Shown here in pieces: positions 50,603-61,866 of a stretch of 64,000 nucleotides of DNA. The notes under the pieces were generated by a model. The model made no database searches. It was not told the origin of the DNA and worked only from the letters and a program-made list of their open reading frames with translations. The position numbers and the translations under genes were made by a program. Origin of the DNA: Faecalibacterium sp. An121 (GTDB taxonomy: Bacteria > Bacillota > Clostridia > Oscillospirales > Ruminococcaceae); contig NZ_NFLM01000004.1 in assembly GCF_002160915.1 (NCBI RefSeq), positions 62,001-126,000 of the forward strand. Reading direction: 5' to 3'. Numbering within the stretch: the stretch's first letter is position 1; each line of letters starts with the position of its first letter.

Positions 50603-52508
50603 AGCAAGGCCCTCCCAACAGACGGTTTGCGCCGCATCCGCTGCAGGCGCGGTTGCAGGGCGGGGTGGTCTGGGCAGCCAGTGCCTTCTTGTACTCCCGC
50701 ACCAGGTATTCATGGGTGATGCCGTAATCCATATGGGACCACGGGGTCACTTCGTCCAGGTCGATGGCCCGGTTGCAGTAGAAATGGGGATCGATGCCCA
50801 GATCCGCAAAAGTCTGCATCCAGGTGTCGTACCGGAAGCACTCCTCCCAGCCGTCAAAGCAGCAGCCGCGGCGGTAGGCTTCCACCAGGGCGGGGGCCAG
50901 CCGGCGGTCCCCCTTGGCGAACACCCCTTCCAGGAAGCTGGTCTTGCTGTCGTGGTAGTTGACCTTGATCTTGCGGCTGCGGACGCTCTCCAGCAGGTGC
51001 TTCTGCTTGGCCGCCAGCGTCTCGGCGGTATCCATGGGCACAAACTGGAAGGGCGTGTGGGGCTTGGGCACAAAGCAGGCGCAGCTGACTGTCACCTGCA
51101 CCCCCTTGCCCTTGGCGTGGTTCTGGGTGTGGTAGTACAGGTCCACCACCTTCTGGGCCGTCTCGGCGATCCCCTCGATGTCGGCCATGGTCTCGGTGGG
51201 CAGGCCCATCATGAAGTACAGCTTGACCGAGGTGTAGCCCGCCTCAAAGGCGATGCGGCAGGTCTTTTCGATCTCATCCCAGGTGACGTTCTTGTTGATG
51301 ACGTCCCGCAGGCGCTGGGTGCCCGCCTCGGCGGCAAAGGTCAGGCCGCTCTTGCGCACCCGGGTGGTCTTTTCGATCAGGCTCTCGGAGAAGTTGTCCA
51401 TCCGCAGGGAAGGCAGCGACAGGCTGACGTGTTCCTGCGGGGCCCAGCTGTTCAGGTCGTCCAGCAGTTTTTCCAGCTGGCTGTGGTCCGAAGTGGACAG
51501 GCTGGAGAGGCTCAGCTCCTCATAGCCGGTATTGGCGCACAGGTCGCGTGCGGCCTTGTCCAGCAGCCCGGCGTCCCGCTGGCGCATGGGACGGTAGAGG
51601 AAGCCTGCCTGGCAGAACCGGCAGCCCCGCACACAGCCCCGCAGCACCTCGATGCTGGCCCGATCCTGGATGGCGCCCACCATGGGCACCACAAAGTTGG
51701 TGGGGGGTGCAAAATCGTTCATGTTCTGGATGATGGCCTTGGTCACCACCGCGGGCACCCCCGGCTGGTTGGGGGTGATGGCCCTGACCCGGCCGTCCTC
51801 CTCATAGGACACATCGTAGAAAGCCGGGATGTAGACGCCGGGGATCCCGGCCAGCCGCAGCAGCAGTTCCTGTTTGGAGATGCCCTCCTTTTTGCCCTGC
51901 TCGATGGCGGCGCAGATGGAGGGAAGCTGCCGCTCCCCTTCCCCCAGCTGGATCACGTCAAAGAAGGCGGCCAGCGGTTCGGCGTTGCAGGTGCAGGGTC
52001 CTCCCGCCACGATCAGCGGCCACCGCTCGTCCCGGTCTGCGGCATACAGAGGGATGCCCGCCAGATCCAGCATGGCCAGGATGTTGGTGTAGGACAGCTC
52101 GTATTGCAGGGTGAACCCCACCGCGTCAAAGGCGGTGAGGGGGTCCTTGCTCTCCAGAGCGTACAGAGGCAGGCCCAGCCGCTCCATCTCGGCCTTCATG
52201 TCCAGCCAGGGCATGAAGGCGCGCTCACACCACCAGTTCTCGTGCTGGTTGAGCAGCTCATAGAGGATCTTCTCCCCCAGAAAGGACATCCCCACCTCAT
52301 AGGTGTCGGGGAAGCAGAAGGCAAAGCGGACGTCCATCTTTTCTTTTTCTTTGTAGACGCTGCCCGGTTCGCCGCCGGTGTAGCGGCCCGGCTTCTGCAC
52401 ATGGCTCAGGGCCTCCTTCAGCCTGGGGTCAAAGGCGAAGGTCAGCTTTTCAGGCGGGAGCCCGGCCATAACGTCGGACAGCGCGTTTTTCAGCTCCTGA
52501 TCAATCAT
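50577..52508 (-). CDS. TIGR03960 B12-binding radical SAM protein
   Basis: A 643-residue cytoplasmic enzyme with an N-terminal B12-binding-like Rossmann part (FAFCFPDTYEVGMSFLG, AGGPCTCNAEPLAAF) and a radical-SAM core with the cluster motif RGCVRGCRFCQAGF. The C-terminal part carries two CxxCxxC-like sites (CNRACSGCGANRLLGG). Its substrate is unknown. ATG 52508 follows GGAGGAACC. It has its own sigma-A promoter although spoIVFB lies just upstream. Confidence 0.93.
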   Translation of the reverse strand: MIDQELKNALSDVMAGLPPEKLTFAFDPRLKEALSHVQKPGRYTGGEPGSVYKEKEKMDVRFAFCFPDTYEVGMSFLGEKILYELLNQHENWWCERAFMPWLDMKAEMERLGLPLYALESKDPLTAFDAVGFTLQYELSYTNILAMLDLAGIPLYAADRDERWPLIVAGGPCTCNAEPLAAFFDVIQLGEGERQLPSICAAIEQGKKEGISKQELLLRLAGIPGVYIPAFYDVSYEEDGRVRAITPNQPGVPAVVTKAIIQNMNDFAPPTNFVVPMVGAIQDRASIEVLRGCVRGCRFCQAGFLYRPMRQRDAGLLDKAARDLCANTGYEELSLSSLSTSDHSQLEKLLDDLNSWAPQEHVSLSLPSLRMDNFSESLIEKTTRVRKSGLTFAAEAGTQRLRDVINKNVTWDEIEKTCRIAFEAGYTSVKLYFMMGLPTETMADIEGIAETAQKVVDLYYHTQNHAKGKGVQVTVSCACFVPKPHTPFQFVPMDTAETLAAKQKHLLESVRSRKIKVNYHDSKTSFLEGVFAKGDRRLAPALVEAYRRGCCFDGWEECFRYDTWMQTFADLGIDPHFYCNRAIDLDEVTPWSHMDYGITHEYLVREYKKALAAQTTPPCNRACSGCGANRLLGGPCFDYSADLV

Positions 52509-52545
52509 CGGTTCCTCCACAATCGGTTTGATAGTCGTTGGTTGT

Positions 52546-52574
52546 ATTGTACCCTATTTGAAGGGAGAATGCAA
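52546..52574 (-). promoter_or_regulatory. Sigma-A promoter of the TIGR03960 gene
   Basis: -35 TTGCAT (52569-52574, inside the 3' end of spoIVFB) and -10 TACAAT (52546-52551) with a 17-base spacer on the minus strand. Confidence 0.7.
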
Positions 52575-53054
52575 TTTGTCATTTCGGCCCGTGCGGCGTC
52601 TTTCCAGGACGGCCGCCAGCATCTGGGCCCCATCCAGGGGCGGGATGGGCAGCAGGTTGAACAGGCCGGTCAGCACGTTGGCCGCCCAAAAGGCCGCGCC
52701 CCAGGCCGTGAACTGCCGGCTGGTCTGCGCCCAGGCCAGCAGCGCCAGCAGGGCGTTGGCCGCAGGACCGGCGGCGGCCAGACAGAACCGCTGCCCTGCC
52801 CTCATACGACAGCCCCGGGTCTGCATACAAAAACCCGTCACCGTCACTTCAATGACGGGCAGCCGGCGGAACAGCGTCCAAAAGGCCAGGATATGCCCAC
52901 ATTCGTGCAGGCAGGCTGCCAGCAGGCCGATCCGCAGGAACTGGCTGCTGTCGAAATAGAGCAGCAGATACAGCAGGCCGCAGGCCGGCAGCGGGTCCCG
53001 AAAGACCAGACGGCCTACCTGCACCCGCCGGGGAAACAGCAGCCCCCGCCTCAT
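52554..53054 (-). CDS. spoIVFB: SpoIVFB-like site-2 metalloprotease
   Basis: SpoIVFB cleaves pro-sigma-K within the outer forespore membrane. This 166-residue M50 protein has the zinc motif LHECGHIL (HExxH) in one helix and the second metal-site motif LLPIPPLDGAQ in another. It is much shorter than Bacillus SpoIVFB (288 residues) and lacks the C-terminal CBS domain, as in several Clostridia. The ATG overlaps the upstream LytM gene (ATGA), the spoIVFA-FB arrangement. Confidence 0.85.
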   Translation of the reverse strand: MRRGLLFPRRVQVGRLVFRDPLPACGLLYLLLYFDSSQFLRIGLLAACLHECGHILAFWTLFRRLPVIEVTVTGFCMQTRGCRMRAGQRFCLAAAGPAANALLALLAWAQTSRQFTAWGAAFWAANVLTGLFNLLPIPPLDGAQMLAAVLERRRTGRNDKLHSPFK

Positions 53055-53656
53055 CCGTCCAGGCCCAGCAGGGCCGAAGGGTCACAGCGGACAGCCCGGT
53101 ACAGCAGCTCAAAGTGCAGGTGGGGACCGGTGGCCCGGCCCGTCTGTCCCGCCGTGCCCAGCGTCTGCCCCGCCTCCACCAGCTGGCCGGGGCGGACGTA
53201 CAGATATTGCATATGAGCATAAAGGGTCTCGACGCCGTCTTTGTGGGCCAGGCGGATGCAGTTGCCATAGCTGGCGCTGCGCCGGGCCGCCAGAACGATA
53301 CCGTCCATGGCAGCCAGTACCGGCGTCCCCTCGGCACAGGCCAGGTCGGCCCCGGTATGGAAATCCCTCTTTTCATCCAAAGGGTCCTGCCGCCAGCCAT
53401 ATCCCGAGGACAGCCGCCAGCTGCTTGTCCCCAGGGGGAACACGCACTGGCCGGCCGGCTCGGGACAGTACAGGCTGCACCCTTCGGGAGCGGCCTGGCG
53501 GGCACAGGCCCGCAAAACCAGGACGGCGCAGCAGAGCAGCCCGCACACCAGGGCTGCCAGCCGCCTGTTCCGGCGGACGGCGGCCCCTGCACGGGCTGCC
53601 TTTCTTGTTCTGGAACGGTTTCGTTTCAAGGCCCCTCTTGCCAGCACCTCCCGCAT
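53051..53656 (-). CDS. M23/LytM-domain membrane protein, SpoIVFA-like
   Basis: A protein of about 201 residues with a basic N-terminus, one membrane helix (LAALVCGLLCCAVLVL) and a LytM domain that keeps all zinc ligands: FHTGADLA, LYAHMQYL and PHLHFEL. Position before spoIVFB suggests SpoIVFA, the regulator cut by SpoIVB; that protein in Bacillus has a degenerate LytM domain, so activity here would be a difference. SpoIIQ is the other possible relative. Start ATG 53656 follows GAGAAGGGGG. Confidence 0.75.
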   Translation of the reverse strand: MREVLARGALKRNRSRTRKAARAGAAVRRNRRLAALVCGLLCCAVLVLRACARQAAPEGCSLYCPEPAGQCVFPLGTSSWRLSSGYGWRQDPLDEKRDFHTGADLACAEGTPVLAAMDGIVLAARRSASYGNCIRLAHKDGVETLYAHMQYLYVRPGQLVEAGQTLGTAGQTGRATGPHLHFELLYRAVRCDPSALLGLDG

Positions 53657-53698
53657 CCCCCTTCTCCCGGGGCGCATCCGATACGCCCTGTTACGGGT

Positions 53699-53725
53699 AT
53701 GGTATGCGGGCGGCAGGGCATCTAT
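53699..53725 (-). promoter_or_regulatory. Sigma-E-like promoter of spoIVFA/FB
   Basis: On the minus strand ATA (53723-53725), a 16-base spacer and CATACCAT (53699-53706) fit the sigma-E pattern ATA-n16-CATACAnT with one -10 difference. spoIVFAB is a sigma-E operon in Bacillus. Confidence 0.5.
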
Positions 53726-53732
53726 GACAGGG

Positions 53733-56078
53733 TCATTGCCAGCTGCGCAGCAGGCGGCGCAGACGGCCTAGAACGCCCCGGACCGGGCGCTCCTCCACCG
53801 CCTTCGGCTCCTCTTTGGGTGCGGGCGCGGGAGCGGCAGGTTCCTGTGCCATGGGCGCAGGCTCATGCACCGCCGGAGCCGGCCGGACCGGCGCCGGGGC
53901 AGGCTGCGGCTGGGCTGCGGCCTGTGCGGCAGGCTGGACCGCAGGGGCCGCAGGAGCGGGACGGGCCTCCACGGCGGGGCGCGGCTGAGGCGCGGGCGCG
54001 CCAACCGGATGGCCGCCGGTCCAGTCGTCCTTGAGCAGCTCGTACATCCCCATCTGGCTGTTGACGATGGGTTCGCCGGGAGCGCGCTTGACCTTCTGGT
54101 AGCTGCCGTCGGGGGTCATCTCCCGGGCGTTCACATTGTCGGCCAGCTGCATCTCCAGGATATCGGTCAGCTTTTTCACCAGCACCGGGTCTTTGATGCG
54201 GACGCCCACCTCCACGCGGCACTCGGTGTTGCGGGTCAGGAAGTCGCCCGAGGCGATATAGATGCGGGTCTCGCGGCCGTCAAAGAAGCTGTAGATGCGG
54301 GCGTGCTCCAGATAGCGGCCCACGATGCTGCGGATGTGCAGGTTCTCGGTCTTGCCGGGCACCCCTGCCCGGACACAGCAGATGCCGCGGACGATCATGT
54401 CGATGCGGGCGCCGGCCTTGCTGGCTTCCTCCAGCTTGAGGATGATGTCCCGGTCGCTGATGGCGTTGTTCTTCAGGATCATGGAGGCGGGACGGCCCAG
54501 GCGGGCGGCCTCGGTCACCCGCTCGATCTCGTCCAGCAGCACGCTCTTGAAGCGCAGGGGGGCCACCAGCATCTGGTCGGTCTCCTCGGTCAGCTTCTGC
54601 ACCGCCAGATTCTGGAACACACCGGCCGCCTCGGCGCCGATGTCGGGGTCTGCGGTGATGAAGGACAGGTCGGTGTACAGCTCGCTGGTCTTTTCGTTGT
54701 AGTTGCCGGTGCCGATCTGGGTGATGTAGGAATAGCCCTCGGCATTCTTGCGGGTGATGAGGGTCAGCTTGGAGTGGACCTTGTAGTCCTCAAAGCCGTA
54801 GACCACCGTACAGCCCGCCTCTTCCAGCTGCTTGGACCAGTCGATGTTGTTCTGCTCGTCAAAGCGGGCCCGCAGCTCCACCAGGGCCACCACTTCCTTG
54901 CCGTTTTCGGCGGCGTCCACCAGGGCCTGCACGATTTGGGACTCCCGCGCCAGGCGGTAAAGGGTCATCTTGATCGAGATGACCTCCGGGTCCCGGGCAG
55001 CCTTTTTGAGCATCAGGATGAAAGGCCGGATGGACTGGTAGGGATAATACAGCAGCACGTCATGTTTCTGCACCTCGCTGGTCAGGCTGTAGTGCAGGGG
55101 CGGCAGCATGGGCCGGGCCGGCGAATAGAACAGCTCGGCGTGGCCGTCGTTCTCGATGCGGCTGTCCAGCTTGTAGAAAAAGCTCAGGTCCAGGGGGCTC
55201 TTCTGCTCAAAGACGCGGCGGTGGTTCAGTTCCAGCCGGGCGCAGAGCATCTTGATGATCTCCGGCGCAGGGGCCGGGGTGACCTGCAGGCGGACCGCCG
55301 CCAGCTTGCGGCGGCGCTTGAGCAGCTCGGTCATGATCTCGCGGTAGTCGATGTCATGGTCCATCATCCCCTCTTTCACGTCGATATCGGCGTTGCGGGT
55401 GACCCGGAACAGGCATTTTTCCACGATGCTCTCTTTGGCAAAGACCATGCTGACAAAGTGGTAGACCATCTCCTCGGTGAGGGCGAAAAGGGTCTCCCCA
55501 TCCCGCTTGAGGAAGCACAGCCGCTCCATCTGGCTGGAAATGGGGATGATGCCCAGGCTCATCTCCTCCGCCTTTTTATCCTTCAGCAGTACGCCCAGAT
55601 AGATCTCCTTGTTGCGCAGGAACGGGAAGGGATGGCGGTTGTCCACGATCTGGGGGCTGAGGATGGGGAACAGCTCGTTCTGGAAGTATTTTTTCCAAAA
55701 GCGCTCCTCCTCCTTGGTCAGCTTGTCGAAGTTGACCTTGCGGTAGCCGTGCTCCGCCAGGGCCTCCAGGGCCTTGTGGTAATATTTGTCGCAGTCCATC
55801 TGCAGCTCCGCCGTCTTGGGCATGATGGCGTTCAGCTGCTCCTCCGGGGTCATGTTGGTCTTGTTTTCAGGCTTTTCCTTCTTGCCCTTCAGGTTGGCCC
55901 GCTCCTGCAAAGAGCCCACCCGGACCATGAAAAACTCGTCCAGGTTGGAGCCATAGATGGCCAGAAACTTGAGCTGCTCCGCCAGAGGGACGTTCTTGTC
56001 CTTGCCCAGCACCAGCACACGCTGGTTGAAGTCCAGCCAGCTGAGCTCCCGGTTGATAAAAATGCTTTCTTCCTTCAT
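53733..56078 (-). CDS. ppk1: Polyphosphate kinase with a Pro/Ala-rich C-terminal tail
   Basis: PPK1 makes polyphosphate from ATP at the membrane. Residues 1-687 cover the N domain (FINRELSWLDFNQRVLVLG), head domain and the two phospholipase-D-like catalytic domains with the autophosphorylated His in YKVHSKLTLI and IGTGNYNEKTSELYTD. Residues from about 688 to 781 form an extra tail of Pro/Ala repeats ending with a basic amphipathic stretch GVLGRLRRLLRSW. ATG 56078 is used; an open frame further upstream belongs to the ComEA-like gene's other frame. Confidence 0.94.
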   Translation of the reverse strand: MKEESIFINRELSWLDFNQRVLVLGKDKNVPLAEQLKFLAIYGSNLDEFFMVRVGSLQERANLKGKKEKPENKTNMTPEEQLNAIMPKTAELQMDCDKYYHKALEALAEHGYRKVNFDKLTKEEERFWKKYFQNELFPILSPQIVDNRHPFPFLRNKEIYLGVLLKDKKAEEMSLGIIPISSQMERLCFLKRDGETLFALTEEMVYHFVSMVFAKESIVEKCLFRVTRNADIDVKEGMMDHDIDYREIMTELLKRRRKLAAVRLQVTPAPAPEIIKMLCARLELNHRRVFEQKSPLDLSFFYKLDSRIENDGHAELFYSPARPMLPPLHYSLTSEVQKHDVLLYYPYQSIRPFILMLKKAARDPEVISIKMTLYRLARESQIVQALVDAAENGKEVVALVELRARFDEQNNIDWSKQLEEAGCTVVYGFEDYKVHSKLTLITRKNAEGYSYITQIGTGNYNEKTSELYTDLSFITADPDIGAEAAGVFQNLAVQKLTEETDQMLVAPLRFKSVLLDEIERVTEAARLGRPASMILKNNAISDRDIILKLEEASKAGARIDMIVRGICCVRAGVPGKTENLHIRSIVGRYLEHARIYSFFDGRETRIYIASGDFLTRNTECRVEVGVRIKDPVLVKKLTDILEMQLADNVNAREMTPDGSYQKVKRAPGEPIVNSQMGMYELLKDDWTGGHPVGAPAPQPRPAVEARPAPAAPAVQPAAQAAAQPQPAPAPVRPAPAVHEPAPMAQEPAAPAPAPKEEPKAVEERPVRGVLGRLRRLLRSWQ

Positions 56079-56089
56079 AAACCTTAACC

Positions 56090-56473
56090 TTATTCCTCTC
56101 CTGACCTGTCCGGCGGCCCGCTGACATAGGCGAGCCGCCCCCAGTCCCCAATGGTATTCTGGGTGATCCCATCCACCCGCGTCACATCTTCGACCTGGGC
56201 ATAGGGGCCGTTGAGCCGCCGGTCCTCCAGGATGGCCCAGGCTGTCTTCCGCCCGATGCCGGGCAGGGTGCACAGCTCCTGCAGGCCGGCCGTGTTCAGA
56301 TCCACGCGGGCCGCCTCCAACAGGGTGGAGGAAGAAGCAGGGCGGGCCGGACCGTCCGCATCCGGCAGCAGCGGCGCCTGATACCACACGGCTGCCGCCA
56401 GGACCAGAACGGCCGCTCCCAGCGAGGCCGCGAAAAACTTCCGCTGTTCCGGGCCGAGATGTTTCCTTACCAT
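56090..56473 (-). CDS. ComEA-like helix-hairpin-helix protein
   Basis: A 127-residue protein with one N-terminal membrane helix (AASLGAAVLVLAAAVWY), a linker, and a C-terminal helix-hairpin-helix domain with VDLNTAGLQELCTLPGIGRKTAWAI-type signature (DLNTAGLQELCTLPGIG). ComEA binds DNA outside the membrane during uptake; no comEC is seen here, so the role may differ. It is 11 bases upstream of ppk1. Confidence 0.85.
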   Translation of the reverse strand: MVRKHLGPEQRKFFAASLGAAVLVLAAAVWYQAPLLPDADGPARPASSSTLLEAARVDLNTAGLQELCTLPGIGRKTAWAILEDRRLNGPYAQVEDVTRVDGITQNTIGDWGRLAYVSGPPDRSGEE

Positions 56474-56490
56474 TGTACTGTATCCTCGCC

Positions 56491-56522
56491 AAAAAAGAAA
56501 GCCCTCCGCACAGGGTGCGGAG
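56491..56522 (-). terminator. Terminator of the rluD-HAD unit
   Basis: Minus-strand arms CTCCGCAC (56515-56522) and GTGCGGAG (56504-56511) are followed by GGCTTTCTTTTTTGG, between the HAD gene and the ComEA-like gene. Confidence 0.8.
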
Positions 56523-56545
56523 AACTTTTTACAGGAATTTTACTC

Positions 56546-57373
56546 TTATCTCTCGCTGTCCCGCACCATCTGGTAGAGATATTCCGCCGCAGCGCCTTCA
56601 AAGGCCCTGCAGAGGGTGGTCTGCCCTGCCGCCAGCCGCACCTCGGCGGGGGCGTCAAAGGCGGCCGCGCTCTGCCCTGCCAGCCCCAGCAGCTCCACCA
56701 TCGCGTTGCTGCCGGCCAGCACCGACACCTGCTGGGGGGAGAGCATGGCCGCGGCGCACACCGCGCTGAAAGCCGCCCCCATGCTGACCGCGTGGGGGGT
56801 CAGAGCCAGGCAGTCGATGGAAAGCCGTTCCTGGCGCACCGGTGCCCCTGTGTCCTCCAGGGCCTTTTCAAAGGCCTGCAGGGCCGGGATGGTCCGGGCG
56901 TCCTGGTACAGCAGCACCCGCAGCACGTCGGCGCTGCGCACGCCCTCGGGCTTGGTCAGCAGGTAGGGGGTCCACTCCCGGCGCAGATGGCGCTCCAGCG
57001 CGTGGTTCATCCGCAGCACCCGGGTGGCGCCGTCCTTCATCTGCAAAGCGATGCCCACCCCCGAGATCGCGGGCAGGGTGGTGAGGAACTGATCCCCCAG
57101 AGCCTCAAAGCTGCCCATGGGCTGTCCCGTGCCGGCAGCAAAGCTGTAGACCAGCGCGCCGCCGCACAGCATGGCCGGGGCCGCCAGCGGGACGCTGCCC
57201 AGCAGCGTGCGCACCGCCTTGGGGGTCTTTTGGGAAAAGACGGTCAGCTGGCCGCCCCGTGCGGCAAACAGCTGCAGCACGTCCCGCAGCACCTGCGGCA
57301 TATTGCCGTCAGGGCCCAGCATCAGCGCATCCAGATCGCAGAGGACCAGGGTGGAACTCAGCCCTTGTTTCAT
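56546..57373 (-). CDS. Cof-type HAD-fold protein with a degenerate active site
   Basis: A 275-residue protein with the fold and spacing of Cof/YbiV HAD phosphatases. The first motif is CDLDALM (Asp13 and Asp15 kept), motif II is VFSQK, but the Lys motif is replaced by HAVSMGAAF and the metal-binding GDxxND by AGSNAMVEL. The last two losses should abolish phosphatase activity, so a binding or scaffold role is more likely. The start overlaps the rluD stop (ATGA), so the two are translated together. Confidence 0.8.
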   Translation of the reverse strand: MKQGLSSTLVLCDLDALMLGPDGNMPQVLRDVLQLFAARGGQLTVFSQKTPKAVRTLLGSVPLAAPAMLCGGALVYSFAAGTGQPMGSFEALGDQFLTTLPAISGVGIALQMKDGATRVLRMNHALERHLRREWTPYLLTKPEGVRSADVLRVLLYQDARTIPALQAFEKALEDTGAPVRQERLSIDCLALTPHAVSMGAAFSAVCAAAMLSPQQVSVLAGSNAMVELLGLAGQSAAAFDAPAEVRLAAGQTTLCRAFEGAAAEYLYQMVRDSER

Positions 57374-58302
57374 GTGCGCCCCCTCCTTGCGGCGTCCAGA
57401 AAACGGACGAAATAGTCGGGCAGCGGGCTGTCAAAGGACAGCTGCTCCCCTGTGATGGGGTGGATGAACCCCAGCGTCTTGGCGTGCAGGCACTGGCCGT
57501 GCAGGCTGGCAATGCAGCTGCGGGGGCCGTAGACCGGATCCCCTGCCACCGGGTGGCCGATGGAGGCCATATGCACCCGGATCTGATGGGTGCGGCCGGT
57601 CTTGAGCCGGCACTCCAGCAAAGTGAACGGACCCATCCGCTCCAGCACGCGCCAGCCGGTATAGGCGTACTTGGCATGGGGTTCCCCCACCGGGTAGGCC
57701 GCCATCTTTTTGCGGTCGGTCCTGGAGCGGCCGATGGCCCCCTCCACAAAACCCTGGTCCTGGGCAAAGCCCCCATACACCACCGTCTGGTAGGTCCGCT
57801 GGACGCTGTGCTCCGCCATCTGGCGGGACAGGCCGATGTGGGTGGCGTCATCCTTGGCCACCACCAGCAGTCCGCTGGTATCCTTGTCGATGCGGTGGAC
57901 GATGCCGGGACGGATCTCGCCGCCGATGCCCGACAGGCTGCCCCGGCAATGCCACAGCAGGGCGTTGACCAGGGTGCCGTCCGGGTTGCCGGGGGCCGGG
58001 TGGACCACCATCCCCTTAGGCTTGTTGACCACCAGCAGGTGCGGGTCCTCATAGACGATGTCCAGCGGGATCTGCTGGGCCACCGCCTCGATGGGGGCGG
58101 CGTCGGGGATCTCCACCAGGATGGTGTCCCCCGGCTTGAGCCTGCGGTTTTTGGCCGCGGGCTGGCCGTTGGCCAGCACATGGCCCCCGGCGATCAGATC
58201 CTGCAGCGCGCTGCGGGACAGTCCGGTGTCCTCCCCTGCCAAAAAGCGGTCGATCCGCTGGCCGGCGTCCTCTGCCTCCACGGCAAATTCACGCTGTTCC
58301 AT
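57370..58302 (-). CDS. rluD: RluD-family pseudouridine synthase
   Basis: A 310-residue rRNA pseudouridine synthase. It has an N-terminal S4 domain (QRIDRFLAGEDTGLSRSALQ), the catalytic Asp in GIVHRIDKDTSGLLVVAKD, and the C-terminal GRTHQIRVHMASIGHPVAGD. In Firmicutes this is the YlyB protein next to lspA. Start ATG 58302 follows GGGGAGG, three bases after lspA. Confidence 0.95.
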   Translation of the reverse strand: MEQREFAVEAEDAGQRIDRFLAGEDTGLSRSALQDLIAGGHVLANGQPAAKNRRLKPGDTILVEIPDAAPIEAVAQQIPLDIVYEDPHLLVVNKPKGMVVHPAPGNPDGTLVNALLWHCRGSLSGIGGEIRPGIVHRIDKDTSGLLVVAKDDATHIGLSRQMAEHSVQRTYQTVVYGGFAQDQGFVEGAIGRSRTDRKKMAAYPVGEPHAKYAYTGWRVLERMGPFTLLECRLKTGRTHQIRVHMASIGHPVAGDPVYGPRSCIASLHGQCLHAKTLGFIHPITGEQLSFDSPLPDYFVRFLDAARRGRT

Positions 58303-58305
58303 GGA

Positions 58306-58788
58306 TCACTTGTCCTCCCCGGGCTGCCGGGCAGCGCTGCGGCGTTCCTCCAGGATCACCGACAGCACCCACAGCCCCATGCCCACGCAGACGCAGATAT
58401 CCGCAAAGTTGAAGACCGCAAAGTTCATGAACAGCAAATTGATATAGTCCACCACTTTGCCTGCGGCGATGCGGTCGATCAGGTTGCCGATGCCGCCGCC
58501 CAGCACCAGCACCCAGGCCCAGCGCTGGAGCTGATCGTTGCGGCAGTGGGTGAACAGCCACCAGGCGATGAACAGCATCCCGATGCTGGTGGCCGCGATC
58601 AGGATCTCCTGCCGGCCGCTGAGCAGGCTGAAAGCCATCCCCTCGTTGTAGACGAAATGCAGCTCCACCACATGGGGGATCAGGGGCATGGTGCCCACCG
58701 GCTGCAGGTTCTGCACAGCCCAGAGTTTGATGGCCTGGTCGATGCCCACCAGGGCCGCGATGCAGACCAGATTCAGGAACACAAACAT
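58306..58788 (-). CDS. lspA: Lipoprotein signal peptidase
   Basis: LspA cleaves the signal peptides of prolipoproteins in the membrane. The 160-residue protein has four helices and both catalytic aspartates, in GGGIGNLIDRI and NFAVFNFADICV. Start ATG 58788 follows AGGAG. The hairpin at 58853-58878 separates it from ileS. Confidence 0.95.
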   Translation of the reverse strand: MFVFLNLVCIAALVGIDQAIKLWAVQNLQPVGTMPLIPHVVELHFVYNEGMAFSLLSGRQEILIAATSIGMLFIAWWLFTHCRNDQLQRWAWVLVLGGGIGNLIDRIAAGKVVDYINLLFMNFAVFNFADICVCVGMGLWVLSVILEERRSAARQPGEDK

Positions 58789-58852
58789 ACAGTCACTCCT
58801 GTGGGAAGGCCGGGGCCAGCGCCCCGCCTTGACAGTTGATTTTGCAAAGAAC

Positions 58853-58878
58853 GGCGCTCCCCTTGCAGGGGGAACGCC
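58853..58878 (-). terminator. Hairpin between ileS and lspA
   Basis: Arms GGCGTTCCCC (58869-58878) and GGGGAGCGCC (58853-58862) pair over 10 positions with one G-U on minus-strand RNA. The following GTTCTTT is only a weak U-tract, so termination may be partial. Confidence 0.45.
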
Positions 58879-58907
58879 GCTTTTCAGTTTTGCTGCAAAG
58901 ACGCTCC

Positions 58908-61700
<2,793 letters not shown>

Positions 61701-61866
61701 TGGTTCCACACTCCTCAAAATTCTTTCTTCCTGCGCACACCGGGCGCAGTTGGACGGAAAAGACCGGCGCAGCGGAACAGCGGGGGCTTTTGGCGCCCTG
61801 CGCCTGCCGCGCCGGCAAAGGCCGCCCGCTGTGTGCGGGCAGCCGGGTCAAACGCTGCTGTGTTGT

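Noticed and set aside
56079-56492. Apparent N-terminal extension of ppk1
   Set aside because: It reads through the ComEA-like gene in another frame; PPK1 homology begins at the ATG at 56078.
61701-61866. T-box before ileS
   Set aside because: No GGTGGTACCGCG-like core or terminator pair is seen; only tyrS has a T-box.
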